The position numbers and the translations under genes were made by a program. Below are positions 1 through 6,102 of a DNA stretch of 8,496 nucleotides, in pieces. Below the pieces are notes generated by a model, which was not told where the DNA came from, did no database searches, and saw only the letters and a program-made list of their open reading frames with translations. This DNA is from an uncultured Collinsella sp. Lineage in GTDB: Bacteria; Actinomycetota; Coriobacteriia; Coriobacteriales; Coriobacteriaceae. The stretch lies in NCBI GenBank assembly GCA_958438955.1, contig CAUBTS010000085.1:1-8496 (forward strand), given 5' to 3'. How positions within the stretch are numbered: position 1 is the stretch's first letter; every line of letters starts with the position of its first letter.

Positions 1-22
1 GAGCGCTCCCGCAAACTGCCTC

Positions 23-51
23 TTGACAACTTATAGGAGCGTCGGTTTTAT
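23..51 (+). promoter_or_regulatory. Putative sigma70-type promoter P1
   Basis: A perfect -35 box TTGACA (23-28) is followed, after exactly 17 nt, by TTTTAT (46-51), a 5/6 match to TATAAT. This predicts transcription from about position 58 toward the tRNA. The next gene in this direction is the tRNA at 302, so the transcript would carry a leader of roughly 240 nt, most of it GC-rich and able to fold. It may be a second, distal promoter for the tRNA, or it may drive an unrecognised short RNA. The call rests on consensus match and spacing only. Confidence 0.55.
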
Positions 52-151
52 TTTTGCCCGAGGCGCCATGGTCGGGGGATGCCGGCCAAACGTAGTAGAT
101 GGGCCGGTTTCGTGGCGGGGGTCCCGGGGGCGGTTGGAGTGGAGCCTGATA

Positions 152-177
152 GGCGGGCGGCGGCAGCGCCGCCCGCC
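152..177. repeat. 11-bp perfect inverted repeat (GC hairpin)
   Basis: GGCGGGCGGCG (152-162) and CGCCGCCCGCC (167-177) are perfect reverse complements around a 4-nt GCAG loop. The stem is all G/C. No T-tract follows, so it is not a standard intrinsic terminator. It shares its last three bases with the next palindrome, so the two structures might compete in RNA. Confidence 0.75.
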
Positions 178-198
178 CGCGGGGCGCGCCCCGCGGGC
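175..198. repeat. 24-nt perfect GC palindrome
   Basis: The sequence from 175 to 198 equals its own reverse complement; the half-site is GCCCGCGGGGCG, centred between 186 and 187. Every base is G or C. It abuts and overlaps by 3 nt the hairpin at 152-177. Candidates are a protein-binding dyad, an RNA hairpin or a member of a dispersed GC repeat family. Nothing in this window decides between them. Confidence 0.75.
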
Positions 199-260
199 TC
201 AGCCGGGCATCGAGGGGACTCCGGCGCCGGCGCCCCCGGAAAGTTTTTCCAAAATTGTCC

Positions 261-289
261 TTGCATCGCCGGGGGAGTTCCCGTATAGT
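261..289 (+). promoter_or_regulatory. tRNA-Ala promoter P2
   Basis: TTGCAT (261-266) serves as the -35 box and TATAGT (284-289) as the -10 box, separated by 17 nt. Transcription would start near 296, only a few bases before the mature tRNA 5' end at 302. The A/T-rich patch at 241-257 stands out from the surrounding GC-rich DNA just upstream of the -35 box. It may act as an UP element, as is common at stable-RNA promoters. Confidence 0.65.
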
Positions 290-301
290 ACTTCTTCGCA
301 C

Positions 302-374
302 GGGGGCGTAGCTCAGCTGGGAGAGCGCTTGACTGGCAGTCAAGAGGTCAGGGGTTCGATCCCCCTCGTCTCCA
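302..374 (+). tRNA. tRNA-Ala (anticodon GGC)
   Basis: This 73-nt sequence folds into a complete cloverleaf. The acceptor stem pairs 302-308 with 367-373, the D stem 311-314 with 323-326, the anticodon stem 328-332 with 340-344, and the T stem 350-354 with 362-366 around a TTCGATC loop. The anticodon loop CTGGCAG (333-339) has GGC at 335-337, which reads GCC and GCU alanine codons. The third acceptor pair is G304:U371, the classic G3:U70 identity element of alanyl-tRNA synthetase, and the discriminator base is A374. The genome encodes ACC then C after the stem, so a full CCA tail is not encoded and would be added enzymatically. Confidence 0.97.
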
Positions 375-390
375 CCCGAGCATTGAATGA

Positions 391-418
391 GGCTCCAACG
401 CAAGTTGGGGCCTTTTTT
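391..418 (+). terminator. Intrinsic terminator after tRNA-Ala
   Basis: GGCTCCAAC (391-399) pairs with GTTGGGGCC (404-412) as a 9-bp stem with one G:U pair, closed by a GCAA tetraloop (GNRA type). Six T residues follow (413-418). This is a textbook Rho-independent terminator 17 nt after the tRNA. It ends 31 nt before the ABC-F start codon, so any transcription of that gene from P1 or P2 must read through it. Confidence 0.9.
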
Positions 419-449
419 CATATAGGCACACAAGGTCAAAGGCGGCACC

Positions 450-2483
450 ATGATCCTCCTGGTCGACAAGATCGAAAAAAGCTTCGGCGCGCGCGTCCTC
501 TTTAGCGGCGCGTCCTTCCAGATCAACCCCGGCGAGCGCTTCGCGCTCGTGGGCCCCAACGGCGCCGGCAAAACCACCATGCTCAAAATCATCATGGGCA
601 TCGACAGCCCCGACGCAGGCCAGGTCCAGTATGCCAAGGACTGCCAGGTAGGCTACCTAGAGCAGGAAACCAACCTCGAGCACAAGGACACCACCATCCT
701 CGCCGAGGTCATGGCCGCTGCCAAGGAAATCCGCCGCATGGGCGAGCGCGCCAACGAGCTGCAGGCCCAAATCACCGAGCTCTCCGAACAGGGAAAGGAC
801 GTCGACGCACTCCTCAACGAGTACGGCCAGGTCCAGGACCGCTTTGAGCATCTGGGCGGCTACGAGCTCGAGAGCAACGCCCGCAAGATCCTGTCCGGTC
901 TGGGCTTTAAGGTCACCGACTTTGAGCGCCCGTGCTCCGAGTTCTCGGGCGGCTGGCAGATGCGCATCGCGCTGGCCAAGCTCTTCCTGCGCCACCCCGA
1001 CCTGCTGCTTCTGGACGAGCCCACCAACCACCTGGACCTCGAAAGCGTCCAGTGGCTGCGTGGCTTTATCGCCAACTACGACGGCGCCGTCCTCATCGTC
1101 AGCCACGACCGCGCTTTCATGGACGCCTGCGTCGACCACGTCGCCGCGCTCGAGAACCGTCGCGTAACCACCTACACCGGCAACTACAGCAGCTACCTCA
1201 AGCAACGCGAGGACAACCTGGAGCAGATGCGCGCCAAGCGCGCCGCCCAGGAGCGCGACATCGCCCACATGCAGGTCTTCGTCGACAAGTTCCGCTACAA
1301 GCCCACCAAGGCTGCCCAGGCTCAGGAGCGCATCCGAAAGATCGAGCAGATCAAAAAGGAGCTCGTCATCCTGCCCGAGGGCCACAAGCACATCGACTTT
1401 AAGTTCCCCGATCCGCCGCGCTCCGGCGACATGGTCGTGGGGCTCGAGGGCGTCTCCAAGTCCTACGGCGACAAGCACATCTACAGCGACATCGACCTCA
1501 AGCTCTACCGCGGCGAGCACGTGGCGCTCGTCGGCCCTAACGGCGCCGGCAAGTCCACGCTCATGAAGATCCTCGCCGGCCTGGAGCCGCCCACCACCGG
1601 CACCCGCGACCTGGGTACCAACGTGGGCGTGGCCTACTACGCCCAACACGCACTCGAGGGCATGACCGAGTCCAATACCGTCCTGCAAGAGATCGACACC
1701 GTCACGCCCAAGTGGACCGTGCCGCAGCAGCGCAGCCTGCTGGGCGCCTTCCTGTTTAGCGACAACGACGCAATCGAAAAGCAGGTACGCGTCCTTTCCG
1801 GCGGCGAAAAGGCGCGCCTGGCGCTCGCCAAAATGCTCGTGGCCCCCGAGGCGCTCCTGTGCCTGGACGAGCCCACCAACCACCTAGACATCGACTCGGT
1901 GGACATGCTCGAGAACGCCCTGCAAAACTTCCCCGGCACCATCGTGCTGATCAGCCACGACGAGCACCTGGTACGCGCCGTGGCCAACCGCATCATCGAC
2001 ATCCGCGATGGTAAGGTCACGGTCTATGACGGCGACTACGACTACTACCTCTACAAGCGCGAGGACCTCGCGGCCCGCGCCGCCGCCGAGGCGGCAGGGG
2101 AGAGCGCACCGGCCACGGCCAAGTCCGCCAAGGTCGCCGCGGCCCAGCCCGATGCGCCCGCCGCCACCCCCAAACCTGCCGAGGGCAAAAAGACCAAGGA
2201 GCAAAAGCGCGCCGAGGCCCAGGCCCGCGCCGCACTCAACAAAAAGCTCAAGGGCGTGCGCAACCAGCTCAAGAAGATCGAGACGGAACTCGATAAAAAA
2301 CGCGCCCGCTATGACGAGCTTATGGAATTGATGGCAAGCGAAGAGCTTTATGCCGATCAGGACAAGTTCAACGCCGCGCTGGGGGAATATAACGGCCTTA
2401 AGCAAGAGCTGCCCAAGCTCGAGGACGAATGGCTGGAGCTTTCCACCCAGATCGAAGAGGAGACCGCGCGTGAACTCTCGTAA
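450..2483 (+). CDS. ABC-F family ATPase (translation factor, Uup/YdiF-like)
   Basis: A cytosolic 677-aa protein with two ABC ATPase domains and no membrane segment, the layout of ABC-F proteins that bind the ribosomal E site and modulate translation of stalled or drug-bound ribosomes. Domain 1 has Walker A GPNGAGKT (35-42), signature SGGWQ (166-170), Walker B LLLLDE (185-190) and switch His219. Domain 2 has GPNGAGKS (362-369), LSGGE (449-453), LLCLDE (469-474) and His503. Both carry the family motif DEPTNHLD. The charged helical linker at about 245-310 corresponds to the P-site tRNA interaction motif. After an Ala/Pro/Lys-rich linker (540-580), a Lys/Glu-rich C-terminal coiled coil (581-675) resembles Uup and YdiF. 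The ATG start follows an imperfect AAAGGCGG site (438-445). The family is certain. The exact subfamily, and whether it has any role in antibiotic resistance, cannot be told from sequence. Confidence 0.95.
   Translation: MILLVDKIEKSFGARVLFSGASFQINPGERFALVGPNGAGKTTMLKIIMGIDSPDAGQVQYAKDCQVGYLEQETNLEHKDTTILAEVMAAAKEIRRMGERANELQAQITELSEQGKDVDALLNEYGQVQDRFEHLGGYELESNARKILSGLGFKVTDFERPCSEFSGGWQMRIALAKLFLRHPDLLLLDEPTNHLDLESVQWLRGFIANYDGAVLIVSHDRAFMDACVDHVAALENRRVTTYTGNYSSYLKQREDNLEQMRAKRAAQERDIAHMQVFVDKFRYKPTKAAQAQERIRKIEQIKKELVILPEGHKHIDFKFPDPPRSGDMVVGLEGVSKSYGDKHIYSDIDLKLYRGEHVALVGPNGAGKSTLMKILAGLEPPTTGTRDLGTNVGVAYYAQHALEGMTESNTVLQEIDTVTPKWTVPQQRSLLGAFLFSDNDAIEKQVRVLSGGEKARLALAKMLVAPEALLCLDEPTNHLDIDSVDMLENALQNFPGTIVLISHDEHLVRAVANRIIDIRDGKVTVYDGDYDYYLYKREDLAARAAAEAAGESAPATAKSAKVAAAQPDAPAATPKPAEGKKTKEQKRAEAQARAALNKKLKGVRNQLKKIETELDKKRARYDELMELMASEELYADQDKFNAALGEYNGLKQELPKLEDEWLELSTQIEEETARELS
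2457..2462 (+). promoter_or_regulatory. RBS that decides the GTG start at 2470
   Basis: GAGGAG lies inside the last codons of the ABC-F gene, 7 nt before GTG at 2470. The alternative ATG at 2500 has no good Shine-Dalgarno at proper distance, so the GTG start is preferred. Confidence 0.6.
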
Positions 2484-2766
2484 GGCCGCTGCCGTGGCGA
2501 TGAGCATCATCGCCATCGCATGCCGCATCTGCGGCATCTTTATGAGCGCGATGACCGTGCTGCTGTGCTTTAGCGGCCTCACCGCCAAGCTGCAGATCGT
2601 CGGCTTTGTCGTCGAGCTCTCGCGCGCGCTGCCGAGCGCCATCGCCGGCTATGGCGTCATCACGTCGCCCTTTGGCGGCGTGTTCCGTCTGGATTACGCC
2701 ATCGTAGCCGTCATTTTGTTTGTGGCCGATTACCTGCTCACGCGCGCCTCGCGCCGCGTCCGCTAG
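2470..2766 (+). CDS. Small two-helix membrane protein, unknown function
   Basis: I do not recognise this family. From GTG at 2470 the product is 98 aa; from ATG at 2500 it would be 88 aa. The GTG start is favoured by GAGGAG at 2457-2462. The protein begins with basic residues, then has a hydrophobic segment at about 9-37 (interrupted by Arg19), a mostly apolar middle with a Gly/Pro-containing loop (55-72), a second hydrophobic segment at about 75-91 and a basic tail ending RASRRVR. By the positive-inside rule this predicts a hairpin with both ends in the cytoplasm. The gene overlaps the ABC-F gene by 14 nt, which suggests translational coupling, and its stop lies 9 nt before the protease start. 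The tight placement and codon bias support a real gene. A link to the membrane protease next door is possible but unproven. Confidence 0.75.
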   Translation: MNSRKAAAVAMSIIAIACRICGIFMSAMTVLLCFSGLTAKLQIVGFVVELSRALPSAIAGYGVITSPFGGVFRLDYAIVAVILFVADYLLTRASRRVR

Positions 2767-2775
2767 GGGAGCGAC

Positions 2776-3459
2776 ATGTCCAGCAGCTACCTCATGAACC
2801 TGCTCGCCAGCGCTGTCGCCGTCATCGTGGGCATCGTGATCCACGAGAGCGCGCACGCCGCCGCGGCTTGGGCGCTCGGCGACAAGACGGCCCGTTCGCG
2901 CGGGCGCGTCTCGCTCAACCCGCTCAACCATATCGACCCGTTTGGCACTATCATCCTGCCGCTGCTTATGCTTGCCGCCGGCGGTCCAGTATTCGCCTTC
3001 GCCAAGCCCGTGCCCGTCTACCTCAACAACCTCAAGCACCCCAAGCGCGATGAGGTCCTGGTGAGCGCGGCCGGCCCTGCATCGAACATCGCGCTCGCGT
3101 GCCTTACCGCAGCCCTCATGCGACTAGCATACGGCAGCCTGTACGCCAGCATGTCCTTTGCCTTGGCGTCACAGATCATGAACTTCGGCGCCACGTTTAT
3201 CGTGGTCAACCTCTCGCTCGCGTTCTTTAACCTCATCCCGATCCCGCCGCTCGACGGCTCGTCGATCATCGTGCCCTTCCTCAAGGGCAAGGCACTCAAC
3301 AACTATTACCGTCTGCAGCAATACGCCATGCCCATCCTCATCCTGGTGCTGTATCTGCTGCCCATGTGGACCGGCATCGATGTGATCGGCCGCTATTTCG
3401 ACGTTACCGTGTATCCGCTCGCTGAGCAGCTGCTCAACTTCGCAATCGCCGGCATCTAG
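2776..3459 (+). CDS. Site-2 protease family membrane zinc metalloprotease (M50, short YwhC-like type)
   Basis: A 227-aa polytopic membrane protein with the hallmarks of peptidase family M50, which cuts substrates within or near the membrane. The zinc motif HESAH (His23, Glu24, His27) lies in the first hydrophobic helix. The downstream NLIPIPPLDG (152-161) supplies the third ligand Asp160, as in the family N-P-x-D-G motif. Conserved SLNPLNHIDPFGT (46-58) and SAAGPASN (97-104) also match the short S2P group. Further hydrophobic stretches lie at about 58-80, 101-118, 125-150 and 183-198. No PDZ domain is present, unlike RseP/RasP, so this belongs to the short form of about 200-230 aa. The substrate is unknown. 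The start follows AGGGGAG (2765-2771), which overlaps the previous stop codon, so the gene probably belongs to the same transcript as the ABC-F and small membrane protein genes. Confidence 0.92.
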   Translation: MSSSYLMNLLASAVAVIVGIVIHESAHAAAAWALGDKTARSRGRVSLNPLNHIDPFGTIILPLLMLAAGGPVFAFAKPVPVYLNNLKHPKRDEVLVSAAGPASNIALACLTAALMRLAYGSLYASMSFALASQIMNFGATFIVVNLSLAFFNLIPIPPLDGSSIIVPFLKGKALNNYYRLQQYAMPILILVLYLLPMWTGIDVIGRYFDVTVYPLAEQLLNFAIAGI

Positions 3460-3474
3460 GGTAAACTTACAGGT

Positions 3475-3493
3475 CGACCGTGCAAAACGGTCG
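3475..3493 (+). repeat. 7-bp hairpin upstream of scpA
   Basis: CGACCGT (3475-3481) and ACGGTCG (3487-3493) are perfect inverted repeats around GCAAA, in the 84-nt gap between the protease and scpA. No T-tract follows, so it is not an intrinsic terminator. It could be an operator, an mRNA-stability hairpin or chance. Confidence 0.45.
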
Positions 3494-3543
3494 CAACATG
3501 CACCTAAACCGCGCCGCGAAGGCGCCGTCAAAGGAGGTCGAAA

Positions 3544-4353
3544 ATGTCGTATCGCGTGTCGACGCAGGTCTACAGCGGACCGTTCGACCTGCTCCTGCAG
3601 CTGGTAACCCGCCAAAAAGTAGATATCGGCGCCATCTCCATAAGCGAGGTGGCCGAGCAATACCTGGCCGAGGCCGAGCGCATCGAGGCGCTGGACCTGG
3701 ACGTGGCGAGCGACTTTTTGCTGGTTGCGGCGACCCTTTTGGACATCAAGGCCGCCTCGCTGGTGCCGCAGGAGACTCCCAGCAAAACCGTCGACGATGA
3801 CGAGGACGACGAAGACCTCGAAGAACTCAGCGCGCTCGACGGCGATGCCCTGCGCGAGGTCCTGATCCAGCGCCTGATCGCCTACAAGCAGTTTAAGGGT
3901 GCGGCGGCGGCCCTTGGCGCGCGGATGCAGGCCGAGAGCCGCATGCATCCGCGCGTGCCCGGCCCCGACCCCGAGTTTTTGGGGCTTATGCCCGACTACC
4001 TGGCCGGCATTACCCTGCGCGGCCTGGCCGTCATCTGCGCCGACCTGGACGGCAAGCGCCAGACCTTCCTGCTGGAGGCCGAGCATGTGGCGCCGCATCG
4101 CGTACCGCTCGACCTGACCGTGGCCTCGGTCGACCGCTTTACCACGGCGCACCAAACCTGCACCTTCCGTGAACTGCTGGACGGCGACGCCACCACCGAG
4201 CAGCTCGTCGTCACCTTCCTGGCCATGCTTGAGCTTGCCAAGCGCGGCTCGCTCACGCTGAGCCAGGACGAGATCTTTGGAACCATCCGCATCAACCGCG
4301 TCGAGGGCGCCGAGGCATACGTTCCCGGCGAGGGCCCCGAACTCACCGAATAG
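3544..4353 (+). CDS. scpA: Segregation and condensation protein A (kleisin)
   Basis: ScpA is the kleisin subunit of the bacterial SMC-ScpAB condensin. It bridges the two SMC heads and binds a ScpB dimer to organise and segregate the chromosome. The 269-aa protein shows the family pattern: YSGPFDLLLQLV (10-21) in the N-terminal SMC-neck-binding domain, ASDFLLVAATLLDIKAASLVP-type helix (55-75), a flexible very acidic stretch (84-95), and a C-terminal winged helix with TFLAMLELAKRG (224-235) and a following FGTIRI strand (245-250) that contacts the SMC head. Length is normal for the family. The ATG follows a strong AAGGAGGT (3531-3538) 5 nt upstream. It lies 11 nt before scpB, the usual pairing. 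The SMC gene is not in this window. Confidence 0.97.
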   Translation: MSYRVSTQVYSGPFDLLLQLVTRQKVDIGAISISEVAEQYLAEAERIEALDLDVASDFLLVAATLLDIKAASLVPQETPSKTVDDDEDDEDLEELSALDGDALREVLIQRLIAYKQFKGAAAALGARMQAESRMHPRVPGPDPEFLGLMPDYLAGITLRGLAVICADLDGKRQTFLLEAEHVAPHRVPLDLTVASVDRFTTAHQTCTFRELLDGDATTEQLVVTFLAMLELAKRGSLTLSQDEIFGTIRINRVEGAEAYVPGEGPELTE

Positions 4354-4364
4354 GAGCCGCAACC

Positions 4365-5084
4365 ATGTCAACCCTTTCCACGCTGGAGGCAAACAGCCTC
4401 AAAGGCGCCCTCGAAGCGCTGCTGCTGGTGTCGAGCGACCCGGTGAGTGCGCCCGCGCTGGCCGGCGCACTGGATATCGCCCCCGGCGAGTGCGCGTCGC
4501 TGCTCGCCGAGCTCAAGGTTGAGTACGAGGAGGCCAACCGCGGCTTTCAGCTGCGCGAGGTCGCCGGCGGCTGGCGCTTGTTTACGCACCCAGCCTACCA
4601 CGATGTGGTCGAGGCCTATGTGTTGAGCTGGGATACGCAAAAGCTGTCGCAGGCGGCGCTCGAAACCTTGGCCGTCATCGCATACCACCAACCCGTGACG
4701 CGCGAGGTAGTCAAGGGCATCCGTGGCGTCAATTCTGACGGCGTCATCGCGTCGCTCGTCGACAAGGGTCTGGTGCGCGAGCTCGGCCGCGACCCCCAGC
4801 GCGGTCAGGCCATCATCTACGGCACGACCAACGCCTTCTTGGAAAAGTTCGGCCTGCGTTCCACCCGCGACCTGCCCGATCTGGAGCAGTTTGCCCCCGA
4901 CGAGCAGTCGCGCCAGTTTATCCGCGAGCGCCTGAGCGGCCGCAGTATTCAGTCCACGCTCGAGGAGCAGGCCGAGGATCTGGACGAAGAGCGCGAACTG
5001 ATCGATACCGATGTTGAGGACACCGCAGATGAGGAAATCCTGACCAGCGTTGATAGCTCGGAGGATTTACATGACGAGGACTAA
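4365..5084 (+). CDS. scpB: Segregation and condensation protein B
   Basis: ScpB forms a dimer of tandem winged-helix proteins that binds the ScpA linker in the SMC condensin complex. The 239-aa product starts with the N-terminal winged helix (SLKGALEALLLVSSDPVS, 11-28). The second winged helix contains the conserved LSQAALETLAVIAYHQPVTR (94-113) and IRGVNSDG (119-126). YGTTNAFLEKFGL (152-164) and LPDLEQF (170-176) are also typical. A long acidic tail (about 203-239) extends past the core and is probably disordered. The ATG follows AGGAG (4352-4356), 8 nt upstream, overlapping the scpA stop region. The end of the gene overlaps the next start by 14 nt, and its acidic C-terminal codons hold that gene's ribosome binding site. 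Confidence 0.97.
   Translation: MSTLSTLEANSLKGALEALLLVSSDPVSAPALAGALDIAPGECASLLAELKVEYEEANRGFQLREVAGGWRLFTHPAYHDVVEAYVLSWDTQKLSQAALETLAVIAYHQPVTREVVKGIRGVNSDGVIASLVDKGLVRELGRDPQRGQAIIYGTTNAFLEKFGLRSTRDLPDLEQFAPDEQSRQFIRERLSGRSIQSTLEEQAEDLDEERELIDTDVEDTADEEILTSVDSSEDLHDED
5060..5064 (+). promoter_or_regulatory. RBS that decides the rluB start at 5071
   Basis: GGAGG within the end of scpB lies 6 nt before ATG 5071. A TTG in the same frame at 5050 precedes this site and lacks its own, so ATG 5071 is chosen. Confidence 0.75.
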
Positions 5085-6036
5085 CAAAGCAGAGGAGACG
5101 CGCACCGCAAGCGCCACGGACACCGCAGCACCCGGCGCCCAGCCCGTCTACCCGCACACCATGCGCCTACAGCGCTTTTTGGCGCGTGCGGGCGTGGCGA
5201 GCCGCCGCGGCTCGGAGGACCTGATGACCGCCGGCCGCGTGACCGTCAACGGCCAGGTCGCGACCGAGCTGGGCACCAAGGTCGATGTCGACCGCGACCA
5301 CATCGAGGTCGACGGCATGCCCGTCAAGCTCAACCAGGGCGCCGTGTACCTGATGCTTTACAAGCCGACCGGCTACCTCACCACCATGAGCGACCCGCAG
5401 GAGCGCCCTTGCGTGGCCGACCTGGTCCCCCGCGACCGCTTTCCGGGACTATTCCCGGTTGGTCGCCTGGACCGCGACACCACAGGCCTTTTGCTCTTTA
5501 CCACCGACGGCGACCTGTCTCAGGACCTGCTGCACCCGAGCAAACACGTCTACAAGACCTACCAGGCGCTTGTGGACGGAGACTTATCAGACCGCGATCT
5601 AGACCCGCTCCGCTGTGGCATCGAGCTCGACGACGGCCTGTGCCAGCCGGCAATCTGCCGTGTCATTACCGCGCGCGAGGCCGAGGCCGTGGCTCCGCAA
5701 GGTATCAAGCCCGGTACCACCGCCGTGGAGGTCATCATCCGCGAAGGCCGCAAGAACCAGGTTAAGCGTATGCTGAGCAAGATTCACCATCCGGTAATCC
5801 GTCTGCATCGCTGCAACTTTGCGGGCTTGGAGCTCGAGGGCGTGGCCAAGGGCTCGTGGCGCGAGCTCACCGACCGCGAGGTGCAGATCCTCAAGGCCGG
5901 CGGTATCCCACCCAAGCAGGCGAGCGCCAAACGCGGTGGCAAGCCTCAGGAAACCCTCGCCAGCCGCACGCGTCACCACGGCAGCCACGGCTCCGCACCC
6001 AAGCGCAACACCTACCGCGAGCGCTACACGGGCTAG
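5071..6036 (+). CDS. rluB: RluB/RsuA-family 23S rRNA pseudouridine synthase
   Basis: This family isomerises a specific uridine to pseudouridine in ribosomal RNA; RluB acts on helix 80 near position 2605 of 23S rRNA (E. coli numbering). The 321-aa protein has a short low-complexity N-terminus, an S4 RNA-binding domain (31-78, starting MRLQRFLARAGVASRR), then the catalytic domain with YKPTGYLTT (97-105), GRLDRDTTG with catalytic Asp134, and REGRKNQVKRM (224-234). These are the RsuA/RluB/E/F subgroup motifs. A basic Gly/Ser/His/Arg-rich tail (about 279-321) is probably disordered and may bind RNA. The ATG at 5071 is preferred over TTG 5050. It overlaps scpB by 14 nt, and scpAB-rluB is a common order in Gram-positive-type genomes. 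The family is secure; RluB rather than a paralogue is inferred from length and neighbourhood. Confidence 0.9.
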   Translation: MTRTNKAEETRTASATDTAAPGAQPVYPHTMRLQRFLARAGVASRRGSEDLMTAGRVTVNGQVATELGTKVDVDRDHIEVDGMPVKLNQGAVYLMLYKPTGYLTTMSDPQERPCVADLVPRDRFPGLFPVGRLDRDTTGLLLFTTDGDLSQDLLHPSKHVYKTYQALVDGDLSDRDLDPLRCGIELDDGLCQPAICRVITAREAEAVAPQGIKPGTTAVEVIIREGRKNQVKRMLSKIHHPVIRLHRCNFAGLELEGVAKGSWRELTDREVQILKAGGIPPKQASAKRGGKPQETLASRTRHHGSHGSAPKRNTYRERYTG

Positions 6037-6102
6037 GCAACCCGCCGCGCCCCAACGCCCGCGAACCATACCAGCACCTCAATCATCGAAAGGAAGCATT
6101 GC

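Larger units (their letters stand above)
52..255. other. Non-coding, extremely GC-rich intergenic stretch
   Basis: About 200 nt between promoter P1 and the tRNA promoter. Short open frames exist on both strands, but their translations are Pro/Ala/Gly/Arg-rich with no recognisable domain, and none has a good ribosome binding site, so I do not call a gene. The stretch contains CCGGCC (82-87) repeated inverted as GGCCGG (102-107), an 11-bp hairpin at 152-177, a 24-nt perfect palindrome at 175-198, and GGCGCC-type palindromes at 221-234. It does not resemble SRP RNA, tmRNA or RNase P RNA as far as I can judge by eye. Confidence 0.6.

Noticed and set aside
152..198. GC hairpins as an intrinsic terminator of an upstream gene
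   Set aside because: The stems are strong, but no T-rich tract follows on either strand.
48..266. Minus-strand 72-codon open frame in the GC-rich intergenic stretch
   Set aside because: It is Pro/Ala/Arg-rich with no domain, and the frame is explained by GC composition.
23..505. Open frame of 160 codons running through promoter, tRNA and terminator
   Set aside because: It crosses a complete tRNA and an intrinsic terminator, overlaps the ABC-F start, and its translation is low-complexity.
657..1883. Long open frame (408 codons) on the minus strand opposite the ABC-F gene
   Set aside because: It is the antisense shadow of a clearly conserved gene. High-GC codon bias suppresses stops in this frame, and its translation is Val/Leu/Gly-rich with no recognisable motif.
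5050..5070. TTG at 5050 as the start of the pseudouridine synthase
   Set aside because: GGAGG at 5060-5064 is correctly spaced for ATG 5071, and the extra seven residues are not part of the family core.
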